Shown here: piece by piece, positions 18,154-27,249 of the stretch
How the letters are laid out: the number at the start of each line of letters is the position of its first letter
Position numbering within the stretch: the first letter of the stretch is position 1
DNA from: Streptomyces sp. S4.7
GTDB taxonomy: Bacteria > Actinomycetota > Actinomycetes > Streptomycetales > Streptomycetaceae
Assembly (NCBI RefSeq): GCF_010384365.1
Contig: NZ_CP048397.1
Coordinates: 1,860,001-1,924,000 of the forward strand
Direction of reading: 5' to 3'
Length of the DNA: 64,000 nt
The notes under the pieces: model-generated
The model's input: only the letters and a program-made list of their open reading frames with translations
Told to the model about the DNA's origin: nothing
Databases searched by the model: none
Made by a program: the position numbers and the translations under genes

Positions 18154-19119
18154 GTGTCCGCTGTCGCACCCGACGGACGCAAGATGCTGCGCCTGGAGGT
18201 CCGGAACAGCCAGACCCCCATCGAGCGCAAGCCCGAGTGGATCAAGACCCGGGCGAAGATGGGGCCCGAGTACACCGCGATGCAGAAGCTCGTGAAGAGC
18301 GAGGGTCTGCACACCGTGTGCCAGGAGGCCGGCTGTCCCAACATCTACGAATGCTGGGAGGACCGCGAGGCGACCTTCCTCATCGGCGGCGACCAGTGCA
18401 CGCGGCGTTGCGACTTCTGCCAGATCGACACGGGCAAGCCCGAGGCGCTGGACCGCGACGAGCCGCGCCGGGTCGGCGAGTCCGTCGTCACGATGGACCT
18501 GAACTACGCCACGATCACCGGCGTCGCGCGCGACGACCTGGCGGACGGCGGCGCGTGGCTGTACGCGGAGACCGTGCGCCAGATCCACGCGCAGACCGCC
18601 GGACGCGAAGCGGGCCGTACGAAGGTCGAACTCCTCATCCCCGACTTCAACGCGGAGGCCGACGCGCTCGCCGAGGTCTTCTCCTCGCGCCCCGAGGTGC
18701 TCGCGCACAACGTCGAGACGGTGCCGCGGATCTTCAAGCGGATCCGCCCCGGCTTCCGTTACGAGCGCTCCCTCGACGTCATCACCCAGGCCCGCGAGGC
18801 CGGTCTGATCACGAAGTCGAATCTGATCCTCGGCATGGGCGAGACCCGCGAAGAGGTCAGTGACGCGCTGCGGGATCTGCACGACGCGGGCTGCGAGCTG
18901 ATCACCATCACGCAGTATCTGCGGCCCTCCGCGCGCCACCACCCCGTCGAACGGTGGGTGAAGCCGCACGAGTTCGTGGAGCTGAAGGACGAGGCCGACG
19001 CGATCGGCTACTCCGGTGTGATGTCGGGGCCGCTGGTCCGCTCCTCGTACCGCGCGGGGCGCCTTTTCCAGCAGGCGATGGAGCGCCGGGGCACGGAGTC
19101 CGTCCACCAGACGGTGTGA
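18154..19119 (+). CDS. lipA: Lipoyl synthase (radical SAM)
   Basis: 321 aa. Inserts two sulfur atoms into the octanoyl chain on lipoyl domains using S-adenosylmethionine and two iron-sulfur clusters. The auxiliary cluster motif is [12 protein letters not shown] and the radical-SAM motif is [17 protein letters not shown] and [11 protein letters not shown] are further family blocks. GTG 18154 (product [11 protein letters not shown]) is chosen because AGAGAGG lies ~8 nt upstream and other streptomycete LipA proteins begin this way; an ATG at 18124 is in frame but adds unconserved residues. It works with lipB immediately upstream and the dehydrogenase genes at 1-8 kb. Confidence 0.97.
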   Translation: MSAVAPDGRKMLRLEVRNSQTPIERKPEWIKTRAKMGPEYTAMQKLVKSEGLHTVCQEAGCPNIYECWEDREATFLIGGDQCTRRCDFCQIDTGKPEALDRDEPRRVGESVVTMDLNYATITGVARDDLADGGAWLYAETVRQIHAQTAGREAGRTKVELLIPDFNAEADALAEVFSSRPEVLAHNVETVPRIFKRIRPGFRYERSLDVITQAREAGLITKSNLILGMGETREEVSDALRDLHDAGCELITITQYLRPSARHHPVERWVKPHEFVELKDEADAIGYSGVMSGPLVRSSYRAGRLFQQAMERRGTESVHQTV

Positions 19120-19469
19120 ATCCGCCGGCCCGCGTCCGCCCGCTGCGCGCGCCCGCCGTGTGAATCCGAGCACAAGCGACTACTCGGCAGTAACGGCCGC
19201 ATCGCCGCGGCCCGTACGCTCCCCGCAGGTCGGGGGCCACGTACGGGCCGCGCCGCTGTTCGGGGGCACGGCTTCGGGCATTCACGGCCGTTTGACCGCT
19301 TGGTCACGCACTGGTAACACCGTCGGGTAATCCTGATTAGTACGCACCGCGCACACCGGCTCCCGTACCGGAGCTCGTTCCCGTACCGGAACCCGCACCG
19401 GGCCCGAACCCGCTCGCGCCCCACTCCCGCACCGTCACCGCACTCGTTCCTAGGGGGGAACAGCCACCA
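19120..19469. other. 350-base gap after lipA
   Basis: No gene found. The left part is GC-rich without a perfect terminator stem. A TTGACC near 19291 followed by GGTAAC about 15 nt later could be promoter elements for the small gene at 19469. Two near-copies of CCCGTACCGGA lie at about 19363-19390. Confidence 0.35.
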
Positions 19470-19711
19470 TGCAGGCCGCGCCGGTACGACCCGTCACCCA
19501 GGTGATGGCGGCAGCCAACCGCCCCACCGCCCTGCCCTCCGTCTCCCACGCCCTGCGCGCCGTCGAGTCGCTCCTCCTCAGCGGCGGCCAGCGCACGGCT
19601 CGCAGGAACGCCTGGACGGCCGTCCTGGAGGACCGCCGCAGGGCCAAGGACCGGGTCGAGGCGCAGCACGTACTGGAGGCCGTGTCGGGCCGCGCTTCCC
19701 GGGCCACGTAA
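19469..19711 (+). CDS. Small conserved basic protein, function unknown
   Basis: 80 aa, rich in Ala and Arg, without membrane segments or known motifs; two helices are likely (SHALRAVESLLL and KDRVEAQHVLEAV). The gene lies between lipA and the DUF4191 gene, and I remember an equivalent small gene at this place in other Streptomyces. AGGGGGGAA about 10 nt before the ATG is a good ribosome site. It ends 10 nt before the DUF4191 ATG, so the two are probably co-transcribed. No function is assigned. Confidence 0.7.
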   Translation: MQAAPVRPVTQVMAAANRPTALPSVSHALRAVESLLLSGGQRTARRNAWTAVLEDRRRAKDRVEAQHVLEAVSGRASRAT

Positions 19712-19721
19712 ACTTCCGTAC

Positions 19722-20420
19722 ATGGCGAGGAAGGAAAACGCAGACACTGCTGCGGAAACTGGGCGACTGAAGCAGATCGCTCTTACCTACAAGATGACCC
19801 GACGGGCCGACAAGAGGGTCGGTCTCGTCGTCGCGGGCGTGGGAATCGTCACCTTCGGTGTCCTCCTCGCGATCGGTTTTCTGGTCGGTCACCCCATTTA
19901 CCTGGGCATTCTGGGCTTCATTCTGGCCTTCCTCGCGATGGCGATCGTCTTCGGACGCCGCGCCGAGCGTGCTGCCTTCGGACAGATGGAGGGCCAGCCG
20001 GGAGCGGCGGCGGCCGTGCTGGAGAACGTGGGCCGAGGCTGGTCCACAACCCCGGCGGTCGCGATGAACCGCAGCCAGGACGTGATCCACCGTGCGGTCG
20101 GCAAAGCCGGCATCGTGCTGGTGGCGGAGGGCAATCCGAACCGGCTCAAGAGCCTGCTGGCGGCCGAGAAGAAGAAGATGGCGCGCATCGTCATCGATGT
20201 GCCGGTGCACGACATCATCGTCGGCGACGGTGAGGGCCAGGTGCCGCTGAAGAAGGTCCGTACGACGATGCTCAAGCTGCCTCGGGTGCTCTCCGGTCCC
20301 CAGGTGACGGCGGCCAACGACCGGTTGCGGGCGATGGGCGACCTGATGAGCAACATGCCGCTGCCGAAGGGCCCGATGCCGAAGGGCATGCGGATGCCGC
20401 GCGGCGGAAAGATGCGCTGA
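19722..20420 (+). CDS. DUF4191 membrane protein
   Basis: 232 aa. A soluble N-terminus (about 1-35) is followed by two closely spaced membrane helices (about 42-62 and 66-86), then a ~145-residue cytoplasmic domain with VGKAGIVLVAEGNP and RIVIDVPVHDIIVGDGEGQVPL, ending in a Met/Lys/Pro/Gly-rich tail. DUF4191 is an actinobacterial family of unknown function conserved next to glnA/RDD genes. Co-directional with and 10 nt after the small gene. Convergent with the RDD gene across a strong hairpin. Confidence 0.88.
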   Translation: MARKENADTAAETGRLKQIALTYKMTRRADKRVGLVVAGVGIVTFGVLLAIGFLVGHPIYLGILGFILAFLAMAIVFGRRAERAAFGQMEGQPGAAAAVLENVGRGWSTTPAVAMNRSQDVIHRAVGKAGIVLVAEGNPNRLKSLLAAEKKKMARIVIDVPVHDIIVGDGEGQVPLKKVRTTMLKLPRVLSGPQVTAANDRLRAMGDLMSNMPLPKGPMPKGMRMPRGGKMR

Positions 20421-20448
20421 CCGGTCTCTCCGGTCTCCGGACACATGT

Positions 20449-20483
20449 GAGGGCGGCGCGGAACGCGAGTTCCCGCCGCCCTC
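20449..20483. terminator. Bidirectional hairpin between DUF4191 and RDD genes
   Basis: GAGGGCGGCG (20449-20458) pairs with CGCCGCCCTC (20474-20483); inside, GGAAC (20460-20464) pairs with GTTCC (20469-20473), with one bulged C. It lies 29 nt after the DUF4191 stop and 53 nt after the RDD stop on the other strand. Confidence 0.88.
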
Positions 20484-20535
20484 TCCTATGTCCCGCTCCT
20501 ATGTCCCGCGTCCGAAGACGCGCGGCGGACAGACC

Positions 20536-21000
20536 CTAGATGCGTACCTGTACGGCGCGGCCGAGCCGGTCGTGCAGCCCGCGCCCGTCCCGGTCCCAGA
20601 TGAGGGCGGGTACGGCGAGGCACAGCAGCACGCTGCGGACCACGGCCCGTCCGAGGCCGAGCCGGTCGCGGCGCTCGGAGATGACCCGCAGCCCGAAGAG
20701 GCGCTTGCCGATCGTGGAGCCGACCGTCCCGACGGTCAGGATGTTCATGACCAGGAGGACGCCGATCGCGTAGTTGCTCGCCGACTGCGGGTTGTCCGCG
20801 AGGAGCCCGTACGCGATCAGCATGCACAGCGCCCAGTCGACGAAGAGCGCTCCGAAGCGCCGCCCGAGAGGGGCGGCGGAACCGGGGCCTTCCTTCGGCA
20901 GCCCGAGGCGCTCGCCCCGGTATCCGAAGTCCGCACCCATCTCCTCGGACGCCGCACGCGGTCCGGAGAGCCACGACCCGATTGCTTCCCTGTTGTCCAC
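20536..21000 (-). CDS. RDD-family integral membrane protein
   Basis: 154 aa. After a ~50-residue N-terminal part come membrane helices around LGRRFGALFVDWALCMLIAYGLL and SNYAIGVLLVMNILTVGTV. The RDD hallmark (Arg then Asp in the first and second helices) is in RRFGALFVDW, and GKRLFGLRVI is the usual loop. The GTG at 21000 (MDNREAIGSWLSG) is chosen over frames open further upstream because the product then starts like family members; no Shine-Dalgarno is evident, so it may be leaderless. Function unknown (transport or envelope homeostasis proposed for the family). Divergent from glnA. Confidence 0.85.
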   Translation of the reverse strand: MDNREAIGSWLSGPRAASEEMGADFGYRGERLGLPKEGPGSAAPLGRRFGALFVDWALCMLIAYGLLADNPQSASNYAIGVLLVMNILTVGTVGSTIGKRLFGLRVISERRDRLGLGRAVVRSVLLCLAVPALIWDRDGRGLHDRLGRAVQVRI

Positions 21001-21165
21001 CAGAACACGGTACTGCGCGGGTGGGCGCGTACGGGGTCCCGGGGGTACGGGACGGGCCACGGGGTAGCCGTGGGACAGGAGACCGATCCCGTGCCGAGCC
21101 ACCCGCCGGGCCGGTTGTTTCCGGCCGCGGTGGCCTGTCTGTGGAACGGCACACACCCAGGCCGG

Positions 21166-21203
21166 TTAACTTCGGCGAAACAAACGGGTCATGCCTGAGA
21201 AAT
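21166..21203 (+). promoter_or_regulatory. GlnR-type operator upstream of glnA
   Basis: Four 5-mers with exact 6-nt spacing follow the known a1-b1-a2-b2 pattern: TTAAC (21166-21170), GAAAC (21177-21181), GTCAT (21188-21192), GAAAT (21199-21203). This matches the published actinomycete layout gTnAc-n6-GaAAc repeated. It lies 104 nt before the glnA start. Regulation by GlnR under nitrogen limitation follows from family knowledge. Confidence 0.85.
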
Positions 21204-21306
21204 CACGCATACCTATGGTCGGGTCCTGCGTGTGCCACCGCACTGGCCACACGACCAGTAGCGATAAACCCCCGCCCCTCCCCGGGACGGGAGGAGGAGG
21301 AGCTGG

Positions 21307-22716
21307 ATGTTCCAGAACGCCGACGAGGCCAAGAAGTTCATCGCGGACGAGGACGTGAAATTCGTAGACGTCCGCTTCTGCGACCTGCCTGGCGTGATGC
21401 AGCACTTCACGATCCCGGCGAAGGCGTTCGACCCGGCGGACGAGCTGGCTTTCGACGGCTCGTCGATCCGCGGTTTCCAGGCGATCCACGAGTCGGACAT
21501 GGCACTTCGCGCGGACCTGTCCACCGCTCGCGTGGACCCCTTCCGTCGCGACAAGACGGTGAACATCAACTTCTTCATCCACGACCCGATCACGGGTGAG
21601 CAGTACAGCCGCGACCCGCGCAACATCGCCAAGAAGGCCGAGGCGTACCTCGCCTCCACCGGCATCGCGGACACCGCGTACTTCGGCCCGGAGGCCGAGT
21701 TCTACGTCTTCGACAACGTGCGCTTCAACACGACGTCGAACGAGAGCTTCTACCACATCGACTCCGAGGCCGGCGCCTGGAACACGGGCTCGACGGAGGA
21801 CAACCGCGGCTACAAGGTCCGCTACAAGGGCGGCTACTTCCCGGCCCCGCCGGTCGACCACTTCGCCGACCTGCGCGCCGAGATCTCCCTGGAGCTGGAC
21901 GCCGTCGGCCTCCAGGTCGAGCGCCAGCACCACGAGGTCGGCACCGCCGGCCAGGCCGAGATCAACTACAAGTTCAACACGCTGCTCGCCGCGGCGGACG
22001 ACCTGATGCTCTTCAAGTACATCGTGAAGAACGTCGCCTGGCGCAACAACAGGACCGCGACCTTCATGCCCAAGCCGATCTTCGGCGACAACGGCTCCGG
22101 CATGCACGTTCACCAGTCCCTGTGGGCCGGTGGCGACCCGCTCTTCTACGACGAGCAGGGTTACGCGGGCCTGTCGGACACCGCCCGCTACTACATCGGC
22201 GGCATCCTGCGCCACGCGCCGTCGCTGCTGGCGTTCACGAACCCGACGGTGAACTCGTACCACCGCCTGGTCCCCGGCTTCGAGGCCCCGGTCAACCTGG
22301 TCTACTCGCAGCGCAACCGCTCGGCCGCGATGCGCATCCCGATCACGGGCTCCAACCCGAAGGCCAAGCGCGTCGAATTCCGCGCCCCGGACCCGTCGTC
22401 CAACCCGTACCTGGCCTTCTCGGCCCTGCTCCTCGCGGGCCTGGACGGCATCAAGAACAAGATCGAGCCGGCGGAGCCGATCGACAAGGACCTCTACGAG
22501 TTGGCCCCGGAGGAGCACGCGGGCGTGGCCCAGGTCCCGACCTCGCTCCCGGCGGTACTGGATGCCCTCGAGGCCGACAACGAGTACCTCCAGGCGGGCG
22601 GCGTGTTCACGTCGGACCTGATCGAGACGTGGATCGACTACAAGCGCACAAACGAAATCGCCCCGATCCAACTCCGCCCGCACCCGCACGAGTTCGAGCT
22701 GTACTACGACATCTAG
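21307..22716 (+). CDS. glnA: Glutamine synthetase type I
   Basis: 469 aa. Makes glutamine from glutamate, ammonia and ATP as a dodecamer. The N-terminal beta-grasp domain has [16 protein letters not shown]. The catalytic block has [10 protein letters not shown] (metal-binding Glu) and the ATP/glutamate loop [19 protein letters not shown] is also conserved. The adenylylation site is the Tyr in [10 protein letters not shown], which predicts covalent control by GlnE. AGGAGGAGGAG directly upstream is an excellent ribosome site for the ATG at 21307. It is preceded by a GlnR box and ends at a strong terminator that also marks the left edge of the stress island. Confidence 0.98.
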   Translation: MFQNADEAKKFIADEDVKFVDVRFCDLPGVMQHFTIPAKAFDPADELAFDGSSIRGFQAIHESDMALRADLSTARVDPFRRDKTVNINFFIHDPITGEQYSRDPRNIAKKAEAYLASTGIADTAYFGPEAEFYVFDNVRFNTTSNESFYHIDSEAGAWNTGSTEDNRGYKVRYKGGYFPAPPVDHFADLRAEISLELDAVGLQVERQHHEVGTAGQAEINYKFNTLLAAADDLMLFKYIVKNVAWRNNRTATFMPKPIFGDNGSGMHVHQSLWAGGDPLFYDEQGYAGLSDTARYYIGGILRHAPSLLAFTNPTVNSYHRLVPGFEAPVNLVYSQRNRSAAMRIPITGSNPKAKRVEFRAPDPSSNPYLAFSALLLAGLDGIKNKIEPAEPIDKDLYELAPEEHAGVAQVPTSLPAVLDALEADNEYLQAGGVFTSDLIETWIDYKRTNEIAPIQLRPHPHEFELYYDI

Positions 22717-22800
22717 ACCGCGAAGTCGGGCCACTTGGGCGGAGGGCACACCAACAGCTCACCGCCGGGCCGATTCCCTGACGTGATGTCAGTCTTTCCG

Positions 22801-22838
22801 CGAGGGCCGCTACCCCGTAACCGGGGTGGCGGCCCTCG
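22801..22838 (+). terminator. glnA terminator
   Basis: CGAGGGCCGCTACCCCG (22801-22817) pairs with CGGGGTGGCGGCCCTCG (22822-22838) around the loop TAAC, with one T-G pair; 84 nt after the glnA stop. Confidence 0.88.
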
Positions 22839-22890
22839 TTCGCGCGTCCGAGGGTCTGTGCAAGGCGTTGCCCCTTCGGGCCCCCGGTCA

Positions 22891-22904
22891 GGGCCCCTCG
22901 GCCC
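22891..22904. promoter_or_regulatory. DosR/OsdR-like dyad before the CBS gene (candidate)
   Basis: GGGCC-CCTC-GGCCC, 64 nt before the CBS-BON start. The 5-4-5 spacing equals the mycobacterial DosR core GGGAC-N4-GTCCC. It is short and G/C-only, so chance occurrence is quite possible. Confidence 0.35.
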
Positions 22905-22967
22905 TCCTCCGGTGCCCGGTGGTGGCGGCACACTTGAACGGGGAGGGGGCACGTTGGAGGAGGGATC

Positions 22968-23654
22968 ATGCGTCATGCGCCGCATCTTGTCGCCGATGTG
23001 ATGACCAATCCTGTCGTCGCGGTCGGGCCCGGGGCCGGGTTCAAGGAGATTGTCGGGACCTTGAGGCGGTGGAAGGTGAGCGCTGTTCCGGTTCTGGAGG
23101 GGGACGGGCGGGTCACCGGGGTGGTGTCCGAGGCCGATCTGCTCGGGAAGGAGGAGTTCCGCGACGCGGATCCCAGCCGGCTGGAGCAGCTGCGGCGTCT
23201 CGATGATCTGCGGAAGGCCGGAGCCGTGACGGCCGGGGAGCTCATGAGTGCGCCCGCCGTCACCGTACGCGAGGACGCGACGCTGGCTCAGGCCGCGCGG
23301 ATCATGGCGCAGGGGAGGCTGAAGCGGCTTCCGGTGGTCGACGGCTCCGGGATGTTGCGTGGGATCGTCAGCCGGTCCGATCTGCTCAAGGTGTTCCTGC
23401 GGTCCGACGCCGATCTCGCCGAGGAGGTACGCGTCGAGGTGGTCGAGCGTCTCTTCCTGGTGTCCCGCGAGAACGTGCGGGTGACGGTCACCGACGGGGT
23501 CGTCACGCTCAGCGGCAGGGTTCGGGACACCGCGCTCGTGCCGGTGGCGGCCCGGCTGGTGCGGGCGGTGGAGGGTGTGGTGGATGTGGAGTGCGACCTG
23601 GTGGGGCCGCGGGCCGCGGCGATGGATGGCTTCTCCTCGGAGCTGCGGTCCTGA
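22968..23654 (+). CDS. CBS-CBS-BON domain protein
   Basis: 228 aa cytosolic protein. CBS repeat 1 is at about 8-60 (DVMTNPVV, VVSEADLL), CBS repeat 2 at about 88-143 (ELMSAPAVTV, IVSRSDLL), and a BON domain at about 150-212 (VTVTDGVVTLSGRV). CBS pairs bind adenosyl nucleotides and report energy charge; BON may contact envelope or other proteins. Such CBS proteins recur in actinobacterial dormancy regulons (for example hypoxic response protein Hrp1 in mycobacteria). First gene of the island, co-directional with the alcohol dehydrogenase 48 nt downstream. The start ATG has GGAGGGATC upstream. Confidence 0.9.
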   Translation: MRHAPHLVADVMTNPVVAVGPGAGFKEIVGTLRRWKVSAVPVLEGDGRVTGVVSEADLLGKEEFRDADPSRLEQLRRLDDLRKAGAVTAGELMSAPAVTVREDATLAQAARIMAQGRLKRLPVVDGSGMLRGIVSRSDLLKVFLRSDADLAEEVRVEVVERLFLVSRENVRVTVTDGVVTLSGRVRDTALVPVAARLVRAVEGVVDVECDLVGPRAAAMDGFSSELRS

Positions 23655-23702
23655 TGTCCTGATCCGTTTGCCCCCGCCGTGCACCCGCCGCACGCTGGAG
23701 GC

Positions 23703-24731
23703 ATGACGTTCACAGCCTCCGCGCGGACCACGCACGGCTGGGCCGTCGAGAGGCCCGGCCCGATCGGCACCCACCCCCTGACCCGGGTACGGCGGCGGTC
23801 GCCCGGCCCCGGTCCCGGGGACCTGGTGCTGCGGGTGGAGGCGTGCGGCGTGTGCCGGACGGATCTGCATCTGGCCGAGGGGGATCTGGAGCCCCGGCGG
23901 CCCGCGGCCGTCCCCGGCCATGAGATCGTCGGCCGCGTCGTCGCCGTCGGCGAGGCCGTGACATCGTTCCGGGCCGGCGACCGGGCCGGCGGTGCGTGGC
24001 TGCGCTCCACGTGCGGGCGGTGCCGTTACTGCCTGGCCGGGCGGGAGAACCTCTGCCCCCGGTCCACCTACACGGGGTGGGACGAGGACGGCGGCTTCGC
24101 CGATCTGACGCTGGTACCGGCGGACTTCGCCTACCCGCTCCCGGAGACCCACGACGCCGCCTCGCTCGCGCCCCTGCTGTGCGCCGGGATCATCGGCTAC
24201 CGCGCGCTGCGCCGCTCCGCGCTGCCCGTGGGCGGACGGCTCGGTATCTACGGCTTCGGCGCCTCGGCCCATCTGGCGGCCCAGGTCGCCCTGGCCGAGG
24301 GCGCCACCGTCCATGTGCTGACCAGATCGGCGCGGGCACGTGAACTGGCCCTGAGCCTGGGTGCCGCCTCGGCCGGCGGCGCGTACGACCGGCCGCCCGA
24401 ACCACTCGACTCGGCCGTCCTGTTCGCTCCCGTGGGCGACCTGGTGCCGGTGGCACTGGAGGCGCTGGACCGGTCCGGCACGCTCGCCGTCGCCGGCATC
24501 CACCTCTCCGACATCCCCTCGCTGAACTACCGGCGCCATCTCTTCCAGGAGCGTGACCTGCGCAGCGTCACCTCCAACACCCGCCAGGACGGACGCGACT
24601 TCCTCGCCCTCGCCGAACGGATCGGTATCCAGGTCACCGTGAGTCCGTATCCGTTGGGCCGGGCGGACCGGGCGCTCGCCGATCTCGCCGGCGACCGGGT
24701 CAACGGCGCCGCCGTCCTCGTGCCCGACTGA
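23703..24731 (+). CDS. Zinc-dependent alcohol dehydrogenase
   Basis: 342 aa medium-chain dehydrogenase. The catalytic zinc ligands are in CGVCRTDLH (Cys51) and GHE (His73-Glu74). The structural zinc Cys residues are at 104, 107, 110 and 118 in CGRCRYC...C. The nucleotide fold has [15 protein letters not shown]. It resembles the AdhA-type enzymes found beside universal stress and DevR/DevS genes in Streptomyces and mycobacteria. Likely role: recycling NADH by aldehyde reduction when oxygen is low (inference). The ATG at 23703 has GGAGG just upstream. It ends in three consecutive 9-bp repeats that each carry an in-frame TGA and overlap the convergent GH65 gene by 32 nt. Confidence 0.92.
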   Translation: MTFTASARTTHGWAVERPGPIGTHPLTRVRRRSPGPGPGDLVLRVEACGVCRTDLHLAEGDLEPRRPAAVPGHEIVGRVVAVGEAVTSFRAGDRAGGAWLRSTCGRCRYCLAGRENLCPRSTYTGWDEDGGFADLTLVPADFAYPLPETHDAASLAPLLCAGIIGYRALRRSALPVGGRLGIYGFGASAHLAAQVALAEGATVHVLTRSARARELALSLGAASAGGAYDRPPEPLDSAVLFAPVGDLVPVALEALDRSGTLAVAGIHLSDIPSLNYRRHLFQERDLRSVTSNTRQDGRDFLALAERIGIQVTVSPYPLGRADRALADLAGDRVNGAAVLVPD

Positions 24732-27249
24732 CCCGACTGACCCGACTGACCGGGCCGGCGCGCGGATCGAGCCCGTGCGGATCGGGCCCCGGCAGATCGA
24801 GCCAGCGGGCGGTGCCGGGCGGGACGGCCGATTCGCGGTCGCCGAGCACGACGCGTACGGGACCCTCCGCCGATCCCGGTACGCCCACCCGTACCCGCTG
24901 CGCCCGGATCCGCAGGTCCACGTCCCAGTGGTCGCGGTAGCGGACGCCGACCCGGAACTTCGACAGCTGGGGCAGCGGCGCGGGGTCGAGCCACAGCCCG
25001 TCGTCGCGGGCCTCCAGACCGGTCAGACAGCGCTGTACGAAATCCAGGGTGCCCGCCATCGCGCCCAGATGGATGCCCTCGGCCGTGGTGCCGCCCTGGA
25101 TGTCCGCGACGTCCCCGATGAGGGCCTCCTCGGCGTACGCCCATGCCTCGTCCCTGCGCGCCCTGGCCAGCACCCACGCGCTGACCAGAGCGCTGAGCGT
25201 CGATCCGTGGCTGGTGCGTGGCAGGTAGTAGTCGATCGTGGCGCGCCACGACTCGTCGTCGAGCCGGTGGCCGAGCTGCCGGAAGAGATCCGCGAGTTCC
25301 CGCGGGGGGAAGAGATGGCCGAGCATCAGCACGTCCGCCTGTTTCGACGCCTTGTACCGGTTGACCGAGTCCCCCTCGGCCTCCAGGATGCGGTCCAGCC
25401 GGCGGATGTCGCCGTACTGGTCGCGGTACCGGTCCCAGTCGAGTTCGGCGAGGTCCCCGTATCCCTCGAACTGGCTGATGACGCCACCGTGGTACGGCAC
25501 ATGGAGGCGGTGTGCGATGTCGTCCCAGCGGTCGTGCTCGGCCGGAGCCAGCCGAAGGCGCTCGAAGAGCTCCTGTCCTCGCGAGGGCGGCAGGGCGCGG
25601 CTGAGTTCCAGAGCGCGGGTCAGTACCCACGCCGCGGTGACGTTCGTGTACGCGTTGTCGTCGAGTCCCGGCGCCGGGGCGTCCGGGTAGGCGTCGTGGT
25701 ACTCGTCGGGACCGACGACACCCCGGACGCGATACCGCTCCAGCGAGGGGTCCCAGACCGCCGAGTCCGCCCAGAAGCGGGCGACCTGGATGAGGATCTC
25801 CGCGCCCTCGCCGTACAGGAACGCCGTGTCGCCGCTGGCCTGCGCGTACTGCCACACGTTGTACGCGATCGCCGATCCGACGTGGTGCTGGAGGCGGGAG
25901 TGGTCCGGCAGCCAGCGGCCCGAGCGCGGATTGAGATGGAGCTCCTGCGACTCCTCGCGCCCGTCGCTCCCGCTCTGCCAGGGGTACATCGCCCCCGCGC
26001 GTCCCACGTCCCGCGCGGCGCGGCATGCCGCGGGCAGCCGCCGGTACCGGTAGCCGAGCAGCGCGCGGGAGACCTCCGGGAAGTGCAGGTTCAGATAGGG
26101 CAGGACGAACAGTTCGTCCCAGAAGACATGACCGCGGTACGCCTCGCCGTGCAGGCCCCTCGCGGGTACCCCGACATCCAGGTCCACGGTGTGCGGGGAG
26201 AGCGTCTGGAGTACGTGGAACAGGTGCAGACGCAGGATCACGCCCGCCTCCCCCGGCACGTCGAGGGCCGCCCGCCGCCAGATCTGCCGCCAGGCGCGGT
26301 GGTGCGAGGCGAGCAGACGGGGAAAGCCCGGCGCGCGCCGTACGGCTTCGGTCGCGGCCGTGAGGGGACCGCTTGTCGCCGGATCGCGCGAGGTGTGGAG
26401 CGCCACCGTCTTGTCGACGGCCACCGACTCGCCGCTCTCCACGGGGACCGTCAGGATCTGCACGGCCCGCCGGTCGGTGAGGCGCGTACGGGGCGCGGTG
26501 TTACGACGGGGCGCGGCGCCGCGGCGGCCGGCCACCCGGGTCCGTGCGGCCAGCGCGATACGGATGTGGGAGTCGAGCGTGTGGCAGCACAGCCACACCG
26601 TGCCGGCTCCGGCATCGGCGCCGTCGCCCGTGCTCCACCGGGTCAGATGCCGGTTCGCGAGGTCCGCGTAGCGGTCGACCCCCTCGTTCCGTACGTCGCC
26701 GTCGATCGCCGACTCGACCTCCACCTCGCCCGTCCAGCCCTCGGCGGTGAACGAGGTCCGCTGCGCGGCCAGATGCGGCTCGCCCATATGAACCAGCCGG
26801 TGCTGCTCCACGCGCAGCCGGCCCGCGCCGCGCTCCCCCGCCACCGTGTAGAGCGACCGCCGCGTGAGTGTGCCGTGCCGGAGGTCCAGCGTCTGCCCGT
26901 GCTCGATCAGCTCGGGACCGTCGGGCGACAACCACGGCCCGGGGCACGCCCCTTCGACTCGTACGCGGTAGCGCAGCGGCAGCCAGTCCGGCAGGTTGAC
27001 CATGTCCTCGTTCTCGACCCGGCGTCCCGCGACGGTGGACGTCAACCGGTTGTGGACGCCCGCCGCGTAGGTGCCCGGCCGGTGCGAGGGGCCCTCGGAC
27101 GTCTCGGACGCCGCTCCGCGGGTGGCGAAGTAGCCGTTGCCCAGGGTGCACAGGGCTTCACGCAGGCGTTCGCGCTCCGGGTCGTATCCCTCGTACGTCC
27201 ATGTCCAGGCATGCGCGGTCCGGCCACCGTCCGTCCGCGCGGTGCTCAA
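24700..27249 (-). CDS. Glycoside hydrolase family 65 protein (disaccharide phosphorylase/trehalase-type)
   Basis: 849 aa. N-terminal beta-sandwich (about 12-260, opening [20 protein letters not shown]), linker, then an (alpha/alpha)6 barrel holding the catalytic Glu in VVGPDEYHD and flanking ELFVLPYLN and YNVWQYAQ, and a C-terminal sheet domain. GH65 enzymes phosphorolyse maltose, trehalose or kojibiose, or hydrolyse trehalose; specificity cannot be read here. The TTG start at 27249 overlaps the phosphoketolase stop (TTGA), indicating translational coupling. The C-terminal ValSerArg/Arg tail is encoded by the tandem repeat and probably lies outside the fold. Phosphorolysis would feed glucose-1-phosphate to hexose metabolism alongside phosphoketolase. 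Confidence 0.9.
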   Translation of the reverse strand: MSTARTDGGRTAHAWTWTYEGYDPERERLREALCTLGNGYFATRGAASETSEGPSHRPGTYAAGVHNRLTSTVAGRRVENEDMVNLPDWLPLRYRVRVEGACPGPWLSPDGPELIEHGQTLDLRHGTLTRRSLYTVAGERGAGRLRVEQHRLVHMGEPHLAAQRTSFTAEGWTGEVEVESAIDGDVRNEGVDRYADLANRHLTRWSTGDGADAGAGTVWLCCHTLDSHIRIALAARTRVAGRRGAAPRRNTAPRTRLTDRRAVQILTVPVESGESVAVDKTVALHTSRDPATSGPLTAATEAVRRAPGFPRLLASHHRAWRQIWRRAALDVPGEAGVILRLHLFHVLQTLSPHTVDLDVGVPARGLHGEAYRGHVFWDELFVLPYLNLHFPEVSRALLGYRYRRLPAACRAARDVGRAGAMYPWQSGSDGREESQELHLNPRSGRWLPDHSRLQHHVGSAIAYNVWQYAQASGDTAFLYGEGAEILIQVARFWADSAVWDPSLERYRVRGVVGPDEYHDAYPDAPAPGLDDNAYTNVTAAWVLTRALELSRALPPSRGQELFERLRLAPAEHDRWDDIAHRLHVPYHGGVISQFEGYGDLAELDWDRYRDQYGDIRRLDRILEAEGDSVNRYKASKQADVLMLGHLFPPRELADLFRQLGHRLDDESWRATIDYYLPRTSHGSTLSALVSAWVLARARRDEAWAYAEEALIGDVADIQGGTTAEGIHLGAMAGTLDFVQRCLTGLEARDDGLWLDPAPLPQLSKFRVGVRYRDHWDVDLRIRAQRVRVGVPGSAEGPVRVVLGDRESAVPPGTARWLDLPGPDPHGLDPRAGPVSRVSRVSRARGRRRR
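24723..24749. repeat. Triple 9-bp tandem repeat with in-frame stops
   Basis: CCCGACTGA occurs three times in a row (24723, 24732, 24741). On the plus strand each unit ends the alcohol dehydrogenase frame (Pro-Asp-stop). On the minus strand it encodes Val-Ser-Arg repeats in the GH65 tail. Confidence 0.85.
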
